Assembly: GCF_002563925.1 (NCBI RefSeq)
Contig: NZ_PDJD01000001.1
Coordinates: forward strand, 1,618,973 to 1,682,972
Source: Serinibacter salmoneus
GTDB lineage: Bacteria > Actinomycetota > Actinomycetes > Actinomycetales > Beutenbergiaceae
Length of the DNA stretch: 64,000 nt
Reading direction: 5' to 3'
The notes beneath the pieces were generated by a model. It had not been told where the DNA came from and searched no databases. It saw only the letters and a list, made by a program, of their open reading frames with translations. Position 1 is the first letter of the stretch, and every line of letters starts with the position of its first letter. The position numbers and the translations under genes were made by a program. Shown piece by piece: positions 8,023 to 17,328 of the stretch.

Positions 8023-9693
8023 TTACAGCGCTTCCTTGATCTCGTTCTTCAGGACCTCGGCCTGGGTGCCGAAGACCGCTTGTACGTTGTTGCCGACCTC
8101 GATCACGCCGGCGGCGCCCAGCGCCTTCAGGCGCCCCTGGTCCACCAGGTCCTTGTCGGCGACCTCCATCCGCAGTCGCGTGATGCAGGCGTCCACGTTC
8201 ACGAGGTTCTCCCGCCCGCCGAACGCGGCGATCAGCTGCTCGGCGCGGGAGTCGGCGACCGGGGCGGTGGCGGGCGTGGAGCCCGACGGCGCAACCGGGG
8301 CTGGCGCATCGCTCGCCTGGGTGGTGCTCGCCTGGGTGGTGCTCGCCTGGCCCTCGGTGCCGCCGGTGGCGAGGGTCGCGGGAACGGGGGCTGCGCCGTC
8401 GCCCTCGTTCGCGGCGCTCTCCGCCGCCGCGGTGGCCTCGTCCTCCCGTCCGGGGGTGCGCAGGTTCCACTGCACGATGACGAACCGGAACAGCAGGTAG
8501 TACAGGACGAATGCGGCCGCGCCCATGATCAGCAGGTACGGGATGTTGGAGGCTGCGGGTGCCGTGCCGTAGAGCAACAGGTCGATCAGCCCCGCGGAGA
8601 AGGAGAACCCGAGGTGCACGTCCAACAGGTGCGCCACCGCGAGGGAGAGCCCGGTCAGCAGCGCGTGGACCACGTACAGGGGGAACGCGACGAACATGAA
8701 CGCGAACTCCAGGGGCTCGGTCACCCCGGTGAGGAACGCGGTGAGCCCGGCGGCGCCGAGGATACCGATGGCGGCCTTCTTCTGGCCGGGCCGGGCCACC
8801 TGGATGATCGCGAGCGCGGCGGCCGGCAGACCGAACATGAGGATCGGGTAGAAGCCGGAGGTGAGGATCCCCGCGGTCACGTCTCCCTGCGCGAACCGGG
8901 TGAGCTCGCCGGTCACCACGGTGCCGTCCGGCGTCGTGTAGTCGCCGTGCAGGAACCACACGTAGGAGTTCAGGATGTGGTGCAGGCCGAGCGGGATCAG
9001 CATCCGGTTGGTGAAGCCGTACACGAAGGCACCGAAGGCGCCGGTGGCGGCGATGAACTCCCCCAGGCCCGTCAGGCCGGCGTTGAACAGCGGGTAGAGG
9101 TAACTCATGCCGAAGGCGATGACGAGCGCGGCGAGGGAGACCACGATCGGCACGAACCGCCGGCCGCCGAAGAACCCCAGGTAGGAGGGCAGTTGGATGG
9201 TGTGGTACTTGTCGAACAGCCACGCGGTCACCAGGCCGATGACGATGCCGGCGAAGACGCTGTAGTTGATCATGACCTGATTGCCCGCGGCATCCACCTG
9301 GTCGGGCAGCACCACCGGGGACATGACCTCGAACACCTTGGTCATCGCGAGGTAGCCGACCACCGCGGCAAGCGCGGTGGAGCCGTCGGCCTTCTTCGCG
9401 AAGCCGATCGCCACGCCGACTGCGAACAACAGGGCCAGGTTCTCGAACAGGGCGCCACCGGCGGCGCTCATGGCGTCGAAGAACGGGCCGATCACCGGGG
9501 CGTCGATGCCGCCCAGGAGGTCGGGCTGCCCCAGCCGCAGCAGGATGCCCGCGGCGGGCAGCACTGCGATGGGGAGCATGAGGCTCTTGCCGAGCCGCTG
9601 GAGTTGGGCGAACCCGGGGATCTGGCGGCGCTGCTTGGGCTTCGCGCTCGCCGTGCTCGATCGGGGCGCGGTGGGTGAGGCACTGGAGGACAT
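8023..9693 (-). CDS. nagE: PTS N-acetylglucosamine transporter subunit IIBC
   Basis: Membrane permease and phosphotransfer protein, 556 residues. A Ser/Pro/Lys-rich N-terminal tail (~1-30) is followed by the IIC domain with about ten membrane helices (~35-420). A flexible Ala/Thr/Pro linker (~430-475) holds two copies of ASTTQ, and a C-terminal IIB domain has the phospho-Cys in [17 protein letters not shown] and [10 protein letters not shown] are IIC signatures of the glucose/GlcNAc family. No IIA domain is fused; IIA is the next gene upstream. nagB follows after 2 bp. Glucose is a possible alternative substrate, but the nagB-nagA context points to GlcNAc. Confidence 0.93.
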   Translation of the reverse strand: MSSSASPTAPRSSTASAKPKQRRQIPGFAQLQRLGKSLMLPIAVLPAAGILLRLGQPDLLGGIDAPVIGPFFDAMSAAGGALFENLALLFAVGVAIGFAKKADGSTALAAVVGYLAMTKVFEVMSPVVLPDQVDAAGNQVMINYSVFAGIVIGLVTAWLFDKYHTIQLPSYLGFFGGRRFVPIVVSLAALVIAFGMSYLYPLFNAGLTGLGEFIAATGAFGAFVYGFTNRMLIPLGLHHILNSYVWFLHGDYTTPDGTVVTGELTRFAQGDVTAGILTSGFYPILMFGLPAAALAIIQVARPGQKKAAIGILGAAGLTAFLTGVTEPLEFAFMFVAFPLYVVHALLTGLSLAVAHLLDVHLGFSFSAGLIDLLLYGTAPAASNIPYLLIMGAAAFVLYYLLFRFVIVQWNLRTPGREDEATAAAESAANEGDGAAPVPATLATGGTEGQASTTQASTTQASDAPAPVAPSGSTPATAPVADSRAEQLIAAFGGRENLVNVDACITRLRMEVADKDLVDQGRLKALGAAGVIEVGNNVQAVFGTQAEVLKNEIKEAL

Positions 9694-9714
9694 CGTTGGG
9701 CTCCTGAGCGGGGA

Positions 9715-10176
9715 TCAGCGGGTGACGGTCAGCAGCGGCGTGGTGGCCGCGACGAGGGTGCCGGCGGGGGCGGCGGAGTCCTGGGCGACCGAATCGGCCG
9801 GGGCGTCCAGGATCACGACGGGCACCACCGCGGAGAGCCCGGCGGCGATCACCGAGGGGACGTCGTAGGTGACGACCGGGGCGCCGGCCGCGAGGGCGTC
9901 GCCCTCGGCGGCGTGCAGGGTGAAGCCCTCGCCGTTCAGTCCGACCGTGTCGATGCCGAGGTGTACGAGCACACCGACGCCGTCCTCGCCGAGGATCGCG
10001 AAGGCGTGCGGGTGGAGCTTGACGATGCGACCGGCGATCGGCGCGACGACCTCCACCACCTGCGCGGGCGGGTCGATGGCGGCGCCGGCTCCGACCATCC
10101 CCTGGGCGAAGACCGGGTCGGGCACGTCGGCGAGGGCCAGGACGGTGCCGGGGAGCGGGGCGGTGACGATGCTCAT
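9715..10176 (-). CDS. PTS glucose/GlcNAc-family IIA protein
   Basis: Cytosolic phosphocarrier passing phosphate from HPr to the IIB domain of the neighbouring transporter. 153 residues. The crr-like motifs are APIAGRIVKL and the phosphoryl-accepting His in VGVLVHLGIDTV; the conserved second His is probably in KLHPHAFAI. ATG 10176 has an AAGGAG ribosome site 6 bases upstream. It is first in the IIA-IIBC-nagB-nagA operon, and its promoter region holds two dre-like operators shared with the divergent regulator gene. Confidence 0.93.
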   Translation of the reverse strand: MSIVTAPLPGTVLALADVPDPVFAQGMVGAGAAIDPPAQVVEVVAPIAGRIVKLHPHAFAILGEDGVGVLVHLGIDTVGLNGEGFTLHAAEGDALAAGAPVVTYDVPSVIAAGLSAVVPVVILDAPADSVAQDSAAPAGTLVAATTPLLTVTR

Positions 10177-10285
10177 GGGGTTCTCCTTGCGGTTCGGGTG
10201 CGTCATTGCGGTCTATCGAGGAGCGGGCCGAACGGCATGCGCCCGGCGCGAGCCCGGCCCGAGCCGGCATCTCCGGCGCCGATCG

Positions 10286-10301
10286 GCTGGTACGGACCAG
10301 G
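10286..10301. promoter_or_regulatory. dre-like operator A
   Basis: GCTGGTACGGACCAGG matches the outer half-sites of the DasR/NagR consensus ACTGGTCTAGACCAGT. It lies in the shared promoter region of the IIA operon and the GntR gene. Inferred binding site of the adjacent regulator. Confidence 0.75.
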
Positions 10302-10359
10302 GCTGAGGACCCGTATCGTGACGGCAGGGGGCGGTCGCCACGAGGCCGATCCGCTTGCC

Positions 10360-10375
10360 ACTGGTCCGTACCAGT
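10360..10375. promoter_or_regulatory. dre-like operator B
   Basis: ACTGGTCCGTACCAGT keeps both outer half-sites ACTGGT/ACCAGT of the DasR consensus. It is 74 bp (about seven helical turns) from operator A, so the two could be bound on the same face of the DNA. It probably controls both divergent operons. Confidence 0.85.
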
Positions 10376-10450
10376 GAGACCATAGTGACCGGAAGGTCGC
10401 GGGGTGTCAACCGCTCAGCCATGTGATCCGCTACACACAGGGAGGTCCCT

Positions 10451-11170
10451 ATGGGAGATTCCGAGATCCTCGACGGCCCCCGGCCCAAGCACGCCCAGCT
10501 GGCGGACAGCCTCGCCGCCAAGGTGACGCACTGGGAGTCGCACACCGCCATCCCCTCCGAGCGCGAGCTCATGGCCACCTACGGGGTGAGCCGAGCCACG
10601 GTGCGTGAGGCGCTGCGCTCGCTGGTCGAGGACGGACTGCTGTACCGGGTGCACGGCAAGGGCACGTTCGTGGCACCGCAGCGGGTGGAGACCCAACTCC
10701 ACCTCGCCTCCTTCACCGACGACATGCGGCGGCGCGGCCTGCTGGCCTCGACGATCCTTCAGGGCGCGCACCTGGTCACGCCTCCGGTGGAGGCGCGCGC
10801 CGCGCTCGGACTGGGTGACGGCGATCAGGCGTGGCGCGTGGACCGGCTGCGCCTGGCGGGCGGTTCCCCGATGGCCGTGGAACGCGGCTACTACCCCGCC
10901 GCCCTCCTGCCGGGACTCTCCGAGCACGACCTGAGCGCCTCGCTGTACGAGATCCTCGCCGGGCACTACGGGCTCGCGATCGACGCCGCGGAGCAGACGG
11001 TCTGGGCGCAGGCGTGCGAGGGGGAGATCGCGCGCGACCTCACCATCGCGGCGGGTGACCCGGTGATGGTCTTCCGCCGCACGAGCCGGTCTGGGCAGGT
11101 CGCGGTGGAGTACGTCACCTCCTGGTATCGCGGCGATCGCTACCAGGTCCACATGGCGCTGACCCGATGA
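10451..11170 (+). CDS. GntR-family (HutC subfamily) regulator, DasR/NagR-like
   Basis: 239 residues. The N-terminal GntR winged helix spans about residues 14-75 (PSERELMATYGVSRATVREALRSLVEDGLL, then the wing VHGKGTFVAPQ). The C-terminal UTRA domain (~90-235) in this family binds amino-sugar phosphates such as GlcN-6-P. It is divergent from the GlcNAc PTS/nag operon with two dre-like sites between, so it most likely represses amino-sugar genes. ATG 10451 follows GGGAGGT. Its stop overlaps the next start as ATGA, which couples the regulator to an acyltransferase and a glycosyltransferase, an unusual pairing for a DasR-type gene. Confidence 0.93.
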   Translation: MGDSEILDGPRPKHAQLADSLAAKVTHWESHTAIPSERELMATYGVSRATVREALRSLVEDGLLYRVHGKGTFVAPQRVETQLHLASFTDDMRRRGLLASTILQGAHLVTPPVEARAALGLGDGDQAWRVDRLRLAGGSPMAVERGYYPAALLPGLSEHDLSASLYEILAGHYGLAIDAAEQTVWAQACEGEIARDLTIAAGDPVMVFRRTSRSGQVAVEYVTSWYRGDRYQVHMALTR

Positions 11171-11898
11171 GCGGCCGACTGCGGATCCCCGACGCCGTGG
11201 CGGGGCCACTGGTGCGGACCAGTATCGGGCGGGCGATGCGCGCCGGCCTCGCGGGGGTCTGGGTGCGCGGCGCCCTGCCCGGCGGTGGTGGCGATGGCCG
11301 TGGCCGTCATGGGGGCGCCGGTGGCGCCGTCGTCGCCTCCTGCCACCGCTCGTGGTGGGACGGCTACGTGCTGGGCGGGTTGGCCGGTGCGGCCGGGACC
11401 CGGTCCGCCACCATGATGACAGCCCACCAACTCGCCGCCTTCCCGTTCCTGTCCCTGGCGGGCGCCATTCCCCCGACGGCGCTGCGCACCCTGGCCACGC
11501 GCGCCGCGGCCGGGCAGTGGGCCGTGCTGTTCCCCGAGGGGGCGCTGCGACCCGTGGGCACTCCGGTCGACTCGGTCCACGGCGGGGCCGCCTGGGTGGC
11601 CCGCCGCGCGGGTGTCGCCGTGCACCCCGCGGCGATCCGCGTCGTCGTGCGCGGGGGTCGAGCGCCGGAGGCGCTGGTGCGCTTCGGGGCGCCGCTTCCG
11701 GCGCAGGACGCCGGCCACTCACTGGCCGGGGCGATGACGCACGAGTTGCAGACCCTCGAACGGGACATCGCGGGCGCGGACCCTGAGGCGGACGTCCCTG
11801 GCTACCGGGCGCTGCTGCGCACCCCGCTCGCTCGACCCACGGAACCCGGGATCGCCTCACGCCTGCTGGCGGCGCTCACGGCACAGGCTCACCCGTGA
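11167..11898 (+). CDS. PlsC-type 1-acyl-glycerol-phosphate acyltransferase family protein
   Basis: 243 residues. The acyltransferase motif I is CHRSWWD at about residues 59-65 (family NHxSxxD with Asn replaced by Cys), and motif III FPEGALR lies at ~119. Members move acyl chains from acyl-CoA/ACP to glycerol-phosphates or to glycosylated lipids at the membrane. Start ATG 11167 overlaps the regulator's stop, and its own stop overlaps the GT2 start as GTGA, so the three genes form a tight operon. Acyltransferase plus glycosyltransferase suggests modification of a lipid or carotenoid; this is inference. A dre-like operator (11208-11223) lies within codons ~14-19. Confidence 0.85.
   Translation: MSGRLRIPDAVAGPLVRTSIGRAMRAGLAGVWVRGALPGGGGDGRGRHGGAGGAVVASCHRSWWDGYVLGGLAGAAGTRSATMMTAHQLAAFPFLSLAGAIPPTALRTLATRAAAGQWAVLFPEGALRPVGTPVDSVHGGAAWVARRAGVAVHPAAIRVVVRGGRAPEALVRFGAPLPAQDAGHSLAGAMTHELQTLERDIAGADPEADVPGYRALLRTPLARPTEPGIASRLLAALTAQAHP
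11208..11223. promoter_or_regulatory. dre-like operator C inside the acyltransferase coding region
   Basis: ACTGGTGCGGACCAGT keeps perfect DasR outer half-sites but lies 42 bases into an open reading frame, just after the regulator gene. It could act as a roadblock between the regulator and the downstream genes, or be chance in GC-rich DNA. Confidence 0.6.
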
Positions 11899-12998
11899 GG
11901 CGCGATCCGAGCCGACCCGCCGACGCCGCGGCCACCCTGGCGCTCGCCGTGCTCGGCTACCGCGCCACCACCCTGGTGATCAACGCCGTCGCCCTCCCCC
12001 GCCTGCGCCCGGCCCCCGTTCGCCAGGATGCGCCCCGGGTCTCGATCCTCGTTCCGGCGCGTAACGAGGCGGCCACCCTGCCGCGCACCTTGCCGGGGCT
12101 GCTCGCCCAGGGCGCGCAGGAGGTCATCCTGCTCGACGACGGTTCCACCGACGGCACGGGCGAGATCGCCCGGGACCTGGGGGCCCGGGTGATCGAGGGC
12201 GCCACGCTGCCGGCGGGGTGGGCCGGTAAACCGTGGGCGTGCCATCAGCTCGCGCAGGCCGCCGGCGGGGACCTCCTGGTGTTCACCGACGCGGACGTGC
12301 ACTGGCGGCCGGGCGCCCTCGGCGCGGTGCTGGCCGCCTGGGATGCGAGCGCGGGACGCACACCCCGGCTGCTGAGCGTGTGGCCCCGGCAGCTCACCCC
12401 GCGCGTGGGTCTGCGGCTGCTCACCCCGCTCGTGGATGCCGCGATGCTCGGCAACCTCCCGGTGCCACTGATGGACACGCCCCTACCGGGCGCGGCCGCG
12501 GCCAACGGCCAGGTGATGATGTTCGACCGGGCCGGATACGCGGCCATCGGCGGGCACGAGTCGGTGCGCGCCAGCGTGCTGGAGGACGTCGAACTCGCGC
12601 GGACCGTGCGGCGCGCCGGTGGGCGGGTCACCCTGGCCCTCGGCGACGACGCGATCGAGGTGCAGATGTACCCCGACGCGGCCGCCTCCATCGCCGGCCT
12701 GGCGAAGTCCACGCCCGGGCTGCACGGCGGGTCCCGGCCCGCGATGCTCGCCTCCTGGGCGCTGTTCACCGCGGCCTTCACGCTGCCGTGGCTGCTGCCC
12801 ACCTCGCCCCGGGTGCGCCTCGCCCGAGCGCTCACGGTGCTGGACCGGGCCGCGGTGAACCTGCTGGTGGGCCGCCGATCACCCGCCGACCTGGCCGAGG
12901 GGCTCCTCGGCCCCGCCACCCCCCTGCTGGCGCTGCCGGTCTACCGGCGGGCGCTGCGGCGGACGATCACCTGGCGGGGGCGCACCTACCCGAGGTAG
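11895..12998 (+). CDS. family 2 glycosyltransferase (CrtQ-like membrane-associated)
   Basis: 367 residues from GTG 11895, overlapping the acyltransferase stop. GT-A fold motifs in order: [14 protein letters not shown] (~47), [10 protein letters not shown] (~77), [12 protein letters not shown] (~108), FTDADV as the metal-binding DxD, and [13 protein letters not shown] with the catalytic Asp region. Hydrophobic segments at ~10-32 and ~290-305 suggest membrane association. The layout resembles glycosyltransferases that act on lipid or carotenoid acceptors (CrtQ, CruC). With the PlsC-like neighbour this may build an acylated glycolipid, but the acceptor is unknown. Confidence 0.88.
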   Translation: MRRDPSRPADAAATLALAVLGYRATTLVINAVALPRLRPAPVRQDAPRVSILVPARNEAATLPRTLPGLLAQGAQEVILLDDGSTDGTGEIARDLGARVIEGATLPAGWAGKPWACHQLAQAAGGDLLVFTDADVHWRPGALGAVLAAWDASAGRTPRLLSVWPRQLTPRVGLRLLTPLVDAAMLGNLPVPLMDTPLPGAAAANGQVMMFDRAGYAAIGGHESVRASVLEDVELARTVRRAGGRVTLALGDDAIEVQMYPDAAASIAGLAKSTPGLHGGSRPAMLASWALFTAAFTLPWLLPTSPRVRLARALTVLDRAAVNLLVGRRSPADLAEGLLGPATPLLALPVYRRALRRTITWRGRTYPR

Positions 12999-13008
12999 GC
13001 GTGCGGGT

Positions 13009-13698
13009 TCAGGCCAGGCGCCGCACCAGCACCACGGCGTCGAGGAGCTCGCCGCGCTGGCCATCGGGTCCGGTCGCCTCGCGGGTCAGGCTCTCGCAGC
13101 GCAGCACCTGCCAGCGACCGGCCGCGATCTCCTCCCTCAACCCGAGCGCCGCGAGGTCGCCCTCGGGAGTCGGGAACGGGTAGTCCTTGGTGGCGTGCGG
13201 ATCCGCCCACGGGGGTGGTGCGGCGTGGGAGGTGACCAGCAGGTGCCCGCCCGGTGCCACCGCGCGGGCGGCGGTGTGCAGGATCTCCTCCCGCGGGATC
13301 GTCAGCGGCCAGGAGTGCAGGAAGGAGGCGGTCACCAGGTCCGCCTGCGCCGTCGGGCGCCATTGCGCGAGGTCCGCCTCGAGAGTCTCCACCCGGTCGG
13401 CGACCCCGGCCTGCTCGGCCGCCTCGCGGCAGCGGCGCAGCGCGGTGGCGGAAACGTCCACACCGGTCGCGTGCCAGCCGCGGGAGGCGAGCCACACCGC
13501 ATCGCCGCCCTCGCCGCAGCCCAGGTCCACCGCCCTGCCGGCGGGCAGGTCCCCGACGACGGCGGCCAGGACCGCATTGACGCGCCCGGACCACATGCCG
13601 CTCGACTCGGCGTAGCGGGACTCCCAGTAGGTGGCGAGGTCGACGTCCTCCGGCGCGGTCCCCGCCGCGCTCTCAGTGGTGCTGTGGCTGTGTGTCAT
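13009..13698 (-). CDS. SAM-dependent class I methyltransferase
   Basis: 229 residues. Rossmann-type methyltransferase: motif I AVDLGCGEGGDAVWLASRG (~56-74), motif II GVDVSATAL, motif III LEADLAQW, and motif post-I/IV ADLVTASFLHSW. It matches the small thiopurine/tellurite-resistance-like methyltransferase group common in actinobacteria. The conserved ATYWESRY start at ~20 fits this group. It converges on the glycosyltransferase gene with only 10 bp between. ATG 13698 follows GAGG. The substrate cannot be predicted. Confidence 0.9.
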   Translation of the reverse strand: MTHSHSTTESAAGTAPEDVDLATYWESRYAESSGMWSGRVNAVLAAVVGDLPAGRAVDLGCGEGGDAVWLASRGWHATGVDVSATALRRCREAAEQAGVADRVETLEADLAQWRPTAQADLVTASFLHSWPLTIPREEILHTAARAVAPGGHLLVTSHAAPPPWADPHATKDYPFPTPEGDLAALGLREEIAAGRWQVLRCESLTREATGPDGQRGELLDAVVLVRRLA

Positions 13699-13765
13699 GA
13701 GGCCATCCTCGCGGGGCAATGCGGGTGCGGCGGCACCCTTTGCGGAATTGGCAAGGAGCCTCACG

Positions 13766-13827
13766 CGCCGAACGATGGGTTGCGCGCGAATCCACCGCGT
13801 GACCTCGGCGCAGGAACACGCTCGGCA
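13766..13827. repeat. dispersed palindromic repeat, family 1, single copy
   Basis: Left arm CGCCGAACGATGGGTTGCGC, right arm GCGCAGGAACACGCTCGGC. It shares both arms with the array at 14841-15336 and the copy at 21461-21556. It lies in the divergent 232-bp gap before the aldolase gene; no other signal was seen there. Confidence 0.75.
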
Positions 13828-13930
13828 CCGTGGCGATGGGACGAACCGGAGCGCGCTCCGCTCCCCCTTGCGGCGGACCCGCGCGCGGCGCACAGTGGAG
13901 GGAGCCGACCGTCCAGGAGAGGACCCCGCC

Positions 13931-14812
13931 ATGACCGATATGCGCACCCGATTCGCCACCCAGCCGGGCTTCATCGCCGCCCTGGACCAGAGCGGGGGCA
14001 GCACGCCCAAGGCGCTCGCGCTGTACGGGGTGACGCCCGAGGAGTACGACGGCGAGGAGGAGATGTTCGACCTCATCCACGCCGAGCGCACCCGGATCAT
14101 CACCAGCGCGGCGTTCACCAGCGAGCACATCCTCGCGGCGATCCTGTTTGCCGGCACGCTGGAGCGCACCATCGAGGGTGTCCCGGTGGCTCGCTACCTC
14201 ACCGACACCAAGGGAATCATCCCGATCCTCAAGATCGACAAGGGCCTGGCGGAGCAGGCCGACGGCGTGCAGGTCATGAAGGACATCCCCGGGCTCGACG
14301 ACGTGCTCCGCGAGGCCGCCGCGCAGGGGGTGTTCGGCACCAAGGAGCGCTCGGTCATCCACGAGGCGAACCCGGGCGGGATCGCGGCCGTGGTCGCCCA
14401 GCAGTTCCAGGTGGCCGAGCAGGTGCTCGCCGCCGGGCTGGTGCCGATCATCGAACCCGAGGTCAGCATCTCGGCGCCGGACAAGGCCGAGGCGGAGGCG
14501 ATCCTCAAGGCACGCATCACCGAACACCTGGACGCCCTCGGCGACACCCAGGTCGCGCTGAAGCTCACGATCCCGAGCGTGGACGGGTTCTACGCCGACC
14601 TCATCGCCCACCCCAAGGTGGCCCGGGTCGTCGCCCTCTCGGGTGGGTACGACCAGGCGGAGGCCTGCGCCCGGCTCGCGCGCAACCCCGGTCTCATCGC
14701 GAGTTTCAGCCGCGCCCTCCTGGAGGGCCTGACGGCGCAGCAGAGCGAGGCGGAGTTCGACGCCACCCTGGCGGCCTCGATCGAGGCGATCTACCGCGCG
14801 TCCATCGCCTGA
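13931..14812 (+). CDS. fda: class I fructose-bisphosphate aldolase
   Basis: Cleaves fructose-1,6-bisphosphate to DHAP and glyceraldehyde-3-phosphate through a Schiff-base Lys. 293 residues, the length of the bacterial class I group (COG3588 type). Signatures: IAALDQSGGSTPKAL at ~15, IPILKIDKGL at ~98, PIIEPEVSI at ~178 and VALKLTIPSVDG at ~213 with the likely Schiff-base Lys. ATG 13931 follows AGGAGAGGACC. It stands alone, flanked on both sides by the same palindromic repeat family. Confidence 0.93.
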   Translation: MTDMRTRFATQPGFIAALDQSGGSTPKALALYGVTPEEYDGEEEMFDLIHAERTRIITSAAFTSEHILAAILFAGTLERTIEGVPVARYLTDTKGIIPILKIDKGLAEQADGVQVMKDIPGLDDVLREAAAQGVFGTKERSVIHEANPGGIAAVVAQQFQVAEQVLAAGLVPIIEPEVSISAPDKAEAEAILKARITEHLDALGDTQVALKLTIPSVDGFYADLIAHPKVARVVALSGGYDQAEACARLARNPGLIASFSRALLEGLTAQQSEAEFDATLAASIEAIYRASIA

Positions 14813-14840
14813 ACGCCTCGACGCCTGGGTACCTCGGCGC

Positions 14841-15336
14841 CCGCCCACTCGCCGAGCGATGGGTTGCGCACGATTCCCGCGCGCTACCTCTGCGCAACAG
14901 CACGCTCGACGAAGACGGTCCCTGCACAAGCGCACGCTCGGCGACGACAGCCCCGCGCAACAGCACGCTCGACGAACGGGCACCCCCGTGCCCGGGTAGC
15001 CCGGCGCCCGAGTAAGCCTGCGCAGCCCACCCGCCGAACGATGGGTTGCGCAGGGCTCGGGCGCGCTACCTCTGCGCAACAGCACGCTCGACGAACGGGC
15101 ACCCCCGTGCCCGGGTAGCCCGGCGCCCGAGTAAGCCTGCGCAGCCCACTCGCCGAACGATGGGTTGCGCAGGGCTCGGGCGCGCTACCTCTGCGCAACA
15201 GCACGCTCGACGAACGGGCACCCCCGTGCCCGGGTAGCCCGGCGCCCGAGTAAGCCTGCGCAGCCCACTCGCCGAGCGATGGGTTGCGCACGATTCCCGC
15301 GCGCTACCTCTGCGCAACAGCACGCTCGACGAACGG
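14841..15336. repeat. array of long palindromic repeats (family 1), 119-bp period
   Basis: Four full units share the left arm CCGA(A/G)CGATGGGTTGCGC (ATGGGTTGCG begins at 14859, 15041, 15160 and 15279) and the right arm GCGCAACAGCACGCTCGACGA. Within a unit the arms pair as an imperfect hairpin (CGAGCG and GTTGCGC paired, 4-base internal mismatch). Two extra right arms without left arms lie at ~14930-14975. The last three units repeat head to tail every 119 bp, separated by a spacer with its own hairpin CGGGCAC/GTGCCCG. The array fills the 554-bp gap between the convergent aldolase and primase genes, and no gene is seen in it. Resembles REP/BIME elements; not CRISPR. Confidence 0.9.
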
Positions 15337-15366
15337 GGTAGGCGGGAGGACGACGGGGTGGGGATG

Positions 15367-17322
15367 CTACGAGGCGGCGAGGCGGTGCCGCTCCCCCTCG
15401 AGGGTCTGCAGCTCCCCGAGCAACGCACGCGGGTCGTCCGCCGGGTCGGACTGGTTCAGCCGCGCGCGCAGATCCGCGATCCGGCGGGTGAGCCCCAGCC
15501 GGCGCAGCCCCACGATCACGCCCAGGGCATAGGAGTCCAGATTCGCCTCCTCGGTGGGCAGCGTCGCCACCGTCATCTCGCGCACCAGCGTGCCCAACTC
15601 CTCCGGCAGGCCCGCCAGCACCTCGGTGAGCCACGCCGTCGCGCTCTGCCCTGAACCGCCCTGCCCTGAACCGCCCTGGGCTGGCCCACCCGGCCCCGGC
15701 GAGGCCGCCGCCACGCCACCGGCGGCACGGATCGCGTCATGGATGGCGCGGTGGGTGAGGGTGCCGAAGGCGAGCGGATCGAGCGCGTCGAACCCGGCCG
15801 CGGCGGACTGCGCGGGGAACTGCAGCGCGACCTCGAGCACCTGGCGCTCCAGGCGGGCCACCGGGTCGTCCGGGATCGGGGTGGGTCGACGGCGTCGCGG
15901 CGCACCGTCGCCGTCCTCCTGCGGCGGCGGTTCCTCCGCATAACGGCGGCGGGAGCGGGACTCCTGCCCCACCCGGGCGCGCACGTCGCCGGGGTCCATG
16001 CCCAGCCACCCGGCGAGCTGACGGGCGTACTCCGAGCGCAGCGCGTAGTCGCGGATCGTGGCGACCACGGGCGCGGCGAGGTCCAGGCCCGTGACCCGGC
16101 CCTCCGCCGTCGTGAGGTTCACCTGGGCGAGCGCCGAGCGGATCGCGAAGGCGAACATCGGGCTCTTCTTCTCCAGCATGCGCGCGAGTGCTGCATCACC
16201 CTGCTGCACCCGCACGTCGCACGGGTCCAGTCCCTCCTCGGAGATCGCCACGAAGGTCTGCGCGGCGAACGCCTGGTCCTCCCCGAAGGCCCGCATCGCG
16301 GCCTTGCGGCCCGCTTCGTCGCCGTCGAAGGTGAACACCACCTCGCCGCCGATCGTGCGGCCCGAGGAGAGCATCACGCCGCTCGCGCCGGTGGCGGAGT
16401 CGCCCAGCAGTCGGCGCACCACACGCACGTGATCACTGCCGAAGGCCGTACCGCAGGTGGCCACCGCCGTGGTGATCCCGGCCAGGTGACAGGCCATCAC
16501 GTCGGTGTACCCCTCGACCACCACGACCTGACGGTTGCTCGCGATCGCCTTCTTCGCCAGGTCGATCCCGTACAGCACCTGGGCCTTGTGGTAGATCGGG
16601 CTCTCGGGGGTGTTGAGGTACTTCGGGCCGGGATCGTCGTCGTAGAGCTTGCGCGCGCCGAACCCGATGACGTCGCCCGCGACGTCCCGGATCGGCCACA
16701 TCAGCCGGCCGCGGAAGCGGTCGTAGTAGCCGCGGTTGCCCTGGGAGACCAGGCCACCCGCCGCGAGTTCGGCCTGCGTGAACCCACGTGAGGACAGGTG
16801 CCGCATCAGGTTGTCCCAGCCCTTCGGCGCGTACCCGACGCCGAACGTGGTGGCGGCCGAACGGTCGAAGCCCCGCTCGGCGAGGAACTCACGCGCCTTG
16901 CTCGCCTCGGGGGTGAGCAGCTGCTGGCTGTAGAACTCCGCTGCCGCGCGGTGTGCCTCCACCAGCCGCTGGCGGCGACCCGGTTCCTCGCGGGGGCGGC
17001 TGACGGCGCCGCCGTCGTCCTCGTAGGCGAGCTGCACGTTGTAGACGCCCGCGAGCCGCTCGACGGCCTCCACGAACGGCAGGTGGTCGATGCGCTGGAC
17101 GAAGGAGATGACGTCGCCACCCTCGCCGCAGCCGAAGCAGTGCCACAGGCCCATCTGCGGGCGCACATGGAAGGAGGGTGTGCGCTCGTCGTGGAACGGG
17201 CACAGTCCCTTCATCGACCCCACACCGGCGGGCTTGAGGCTGACCTGCTCGCCGACGACCTCCTCGATGCGGCTCGCCTCGCGCACCTGCGCGATCGAAT
17301 CGCGGGTCAGTCGGGCAGCCAT
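15367..17322 (-). CDS. dnaG: DNA primase
   Basis: Makes RNA primers at the replication fork. 651 residues. The CHC2 zinc-binding domain has CPFHDERTPSFHV (~41) and CFGCGEGGDVISF (~62). The catalytic core follows with FEVERA-equivalent GYAPKGWDNLM, then Toprim (VVVEGYTDVMACH at ~265, FTFDGDEAGRKAA at ~313). The C-terminal helicase-binding domain is preceded by a Gly/Pro/Gln-rich linker at ~555-572 with a GGSGQ repeat. The ATG at 17322 has a TACACT hexamer 6 bases upstream, suggesting a leaderless transcript. It lies downstream of dgt in many actinobacteria; here dgt is 4 kb away on the other strand. Confidence 0.96.
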   Translation of the reverse strand: MAARLTRDSIAQVREASRIEEVVGEQVSLKPAGVGSMKGLCPFHDERTPSFHVRPQMGLWHCFGCGEGGDVISFVQRIDHLPFVEAVERLAGVYNVQLAYEDDGGAVSRPREEPGRRQRLVEAHRAAAEFYSQQLLTPEASKAREFLAERGFDRSAATTFGVGYAPKGWDNLMRHLSSRGFTQAELAAGGLVSQGNRGYYDRFRGRLMWPIRDVAGDVIGFGARKLYDDDPGPKYLNTPESPIYHKAQVLYGIDLAKKAIASNRQVVVVEGYTDVMACHLAGITTAVATCGTAFGSDHVRVVRRLLGDSATGASGVMLSSGRTIGGEVVFTFDGDEAGRKAAMRAFGEDQAFAAQTFVAISEEGLDPCDVRVQQGDAALARMLEKKSPMFAFAIRSALAQVNLTTAEGRVTGLDLAAPVVATIRDYALRSEYARQLAGWLGMDPGDVRARVGQESRSRRRYAEEPPPQEDGDGAPRRRRPTPIPDDPVARLERQVLEVALQFPAQSAAAGFDALDPLAFGTLTHRAIHDAIRAAGGVAAASPGPGGPAQGGSGQGGSGQSATAWLTEVLAGLPEELGTLVREMTVATLPTEEANLDSYALGVIVGLRRLGLTRRIADLRARLNQSDPADDPRALLGELQTLEGERHRLAAS

Positions 17323-17328
17323 GCGCTC

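Noticed and set aside
11208-11223. A second promoter for the glycosyltransferase operon
   Set aside because: A palindromic operator is present but no convincing -35/-10 pair was seen; reported as an operator only.
14841-15336. CRISPR array
   Set aside because: The conserved unit is ~119 bp, spacers are themselves repeated, and no cas genes are near. The copies are imperfect hairpins.
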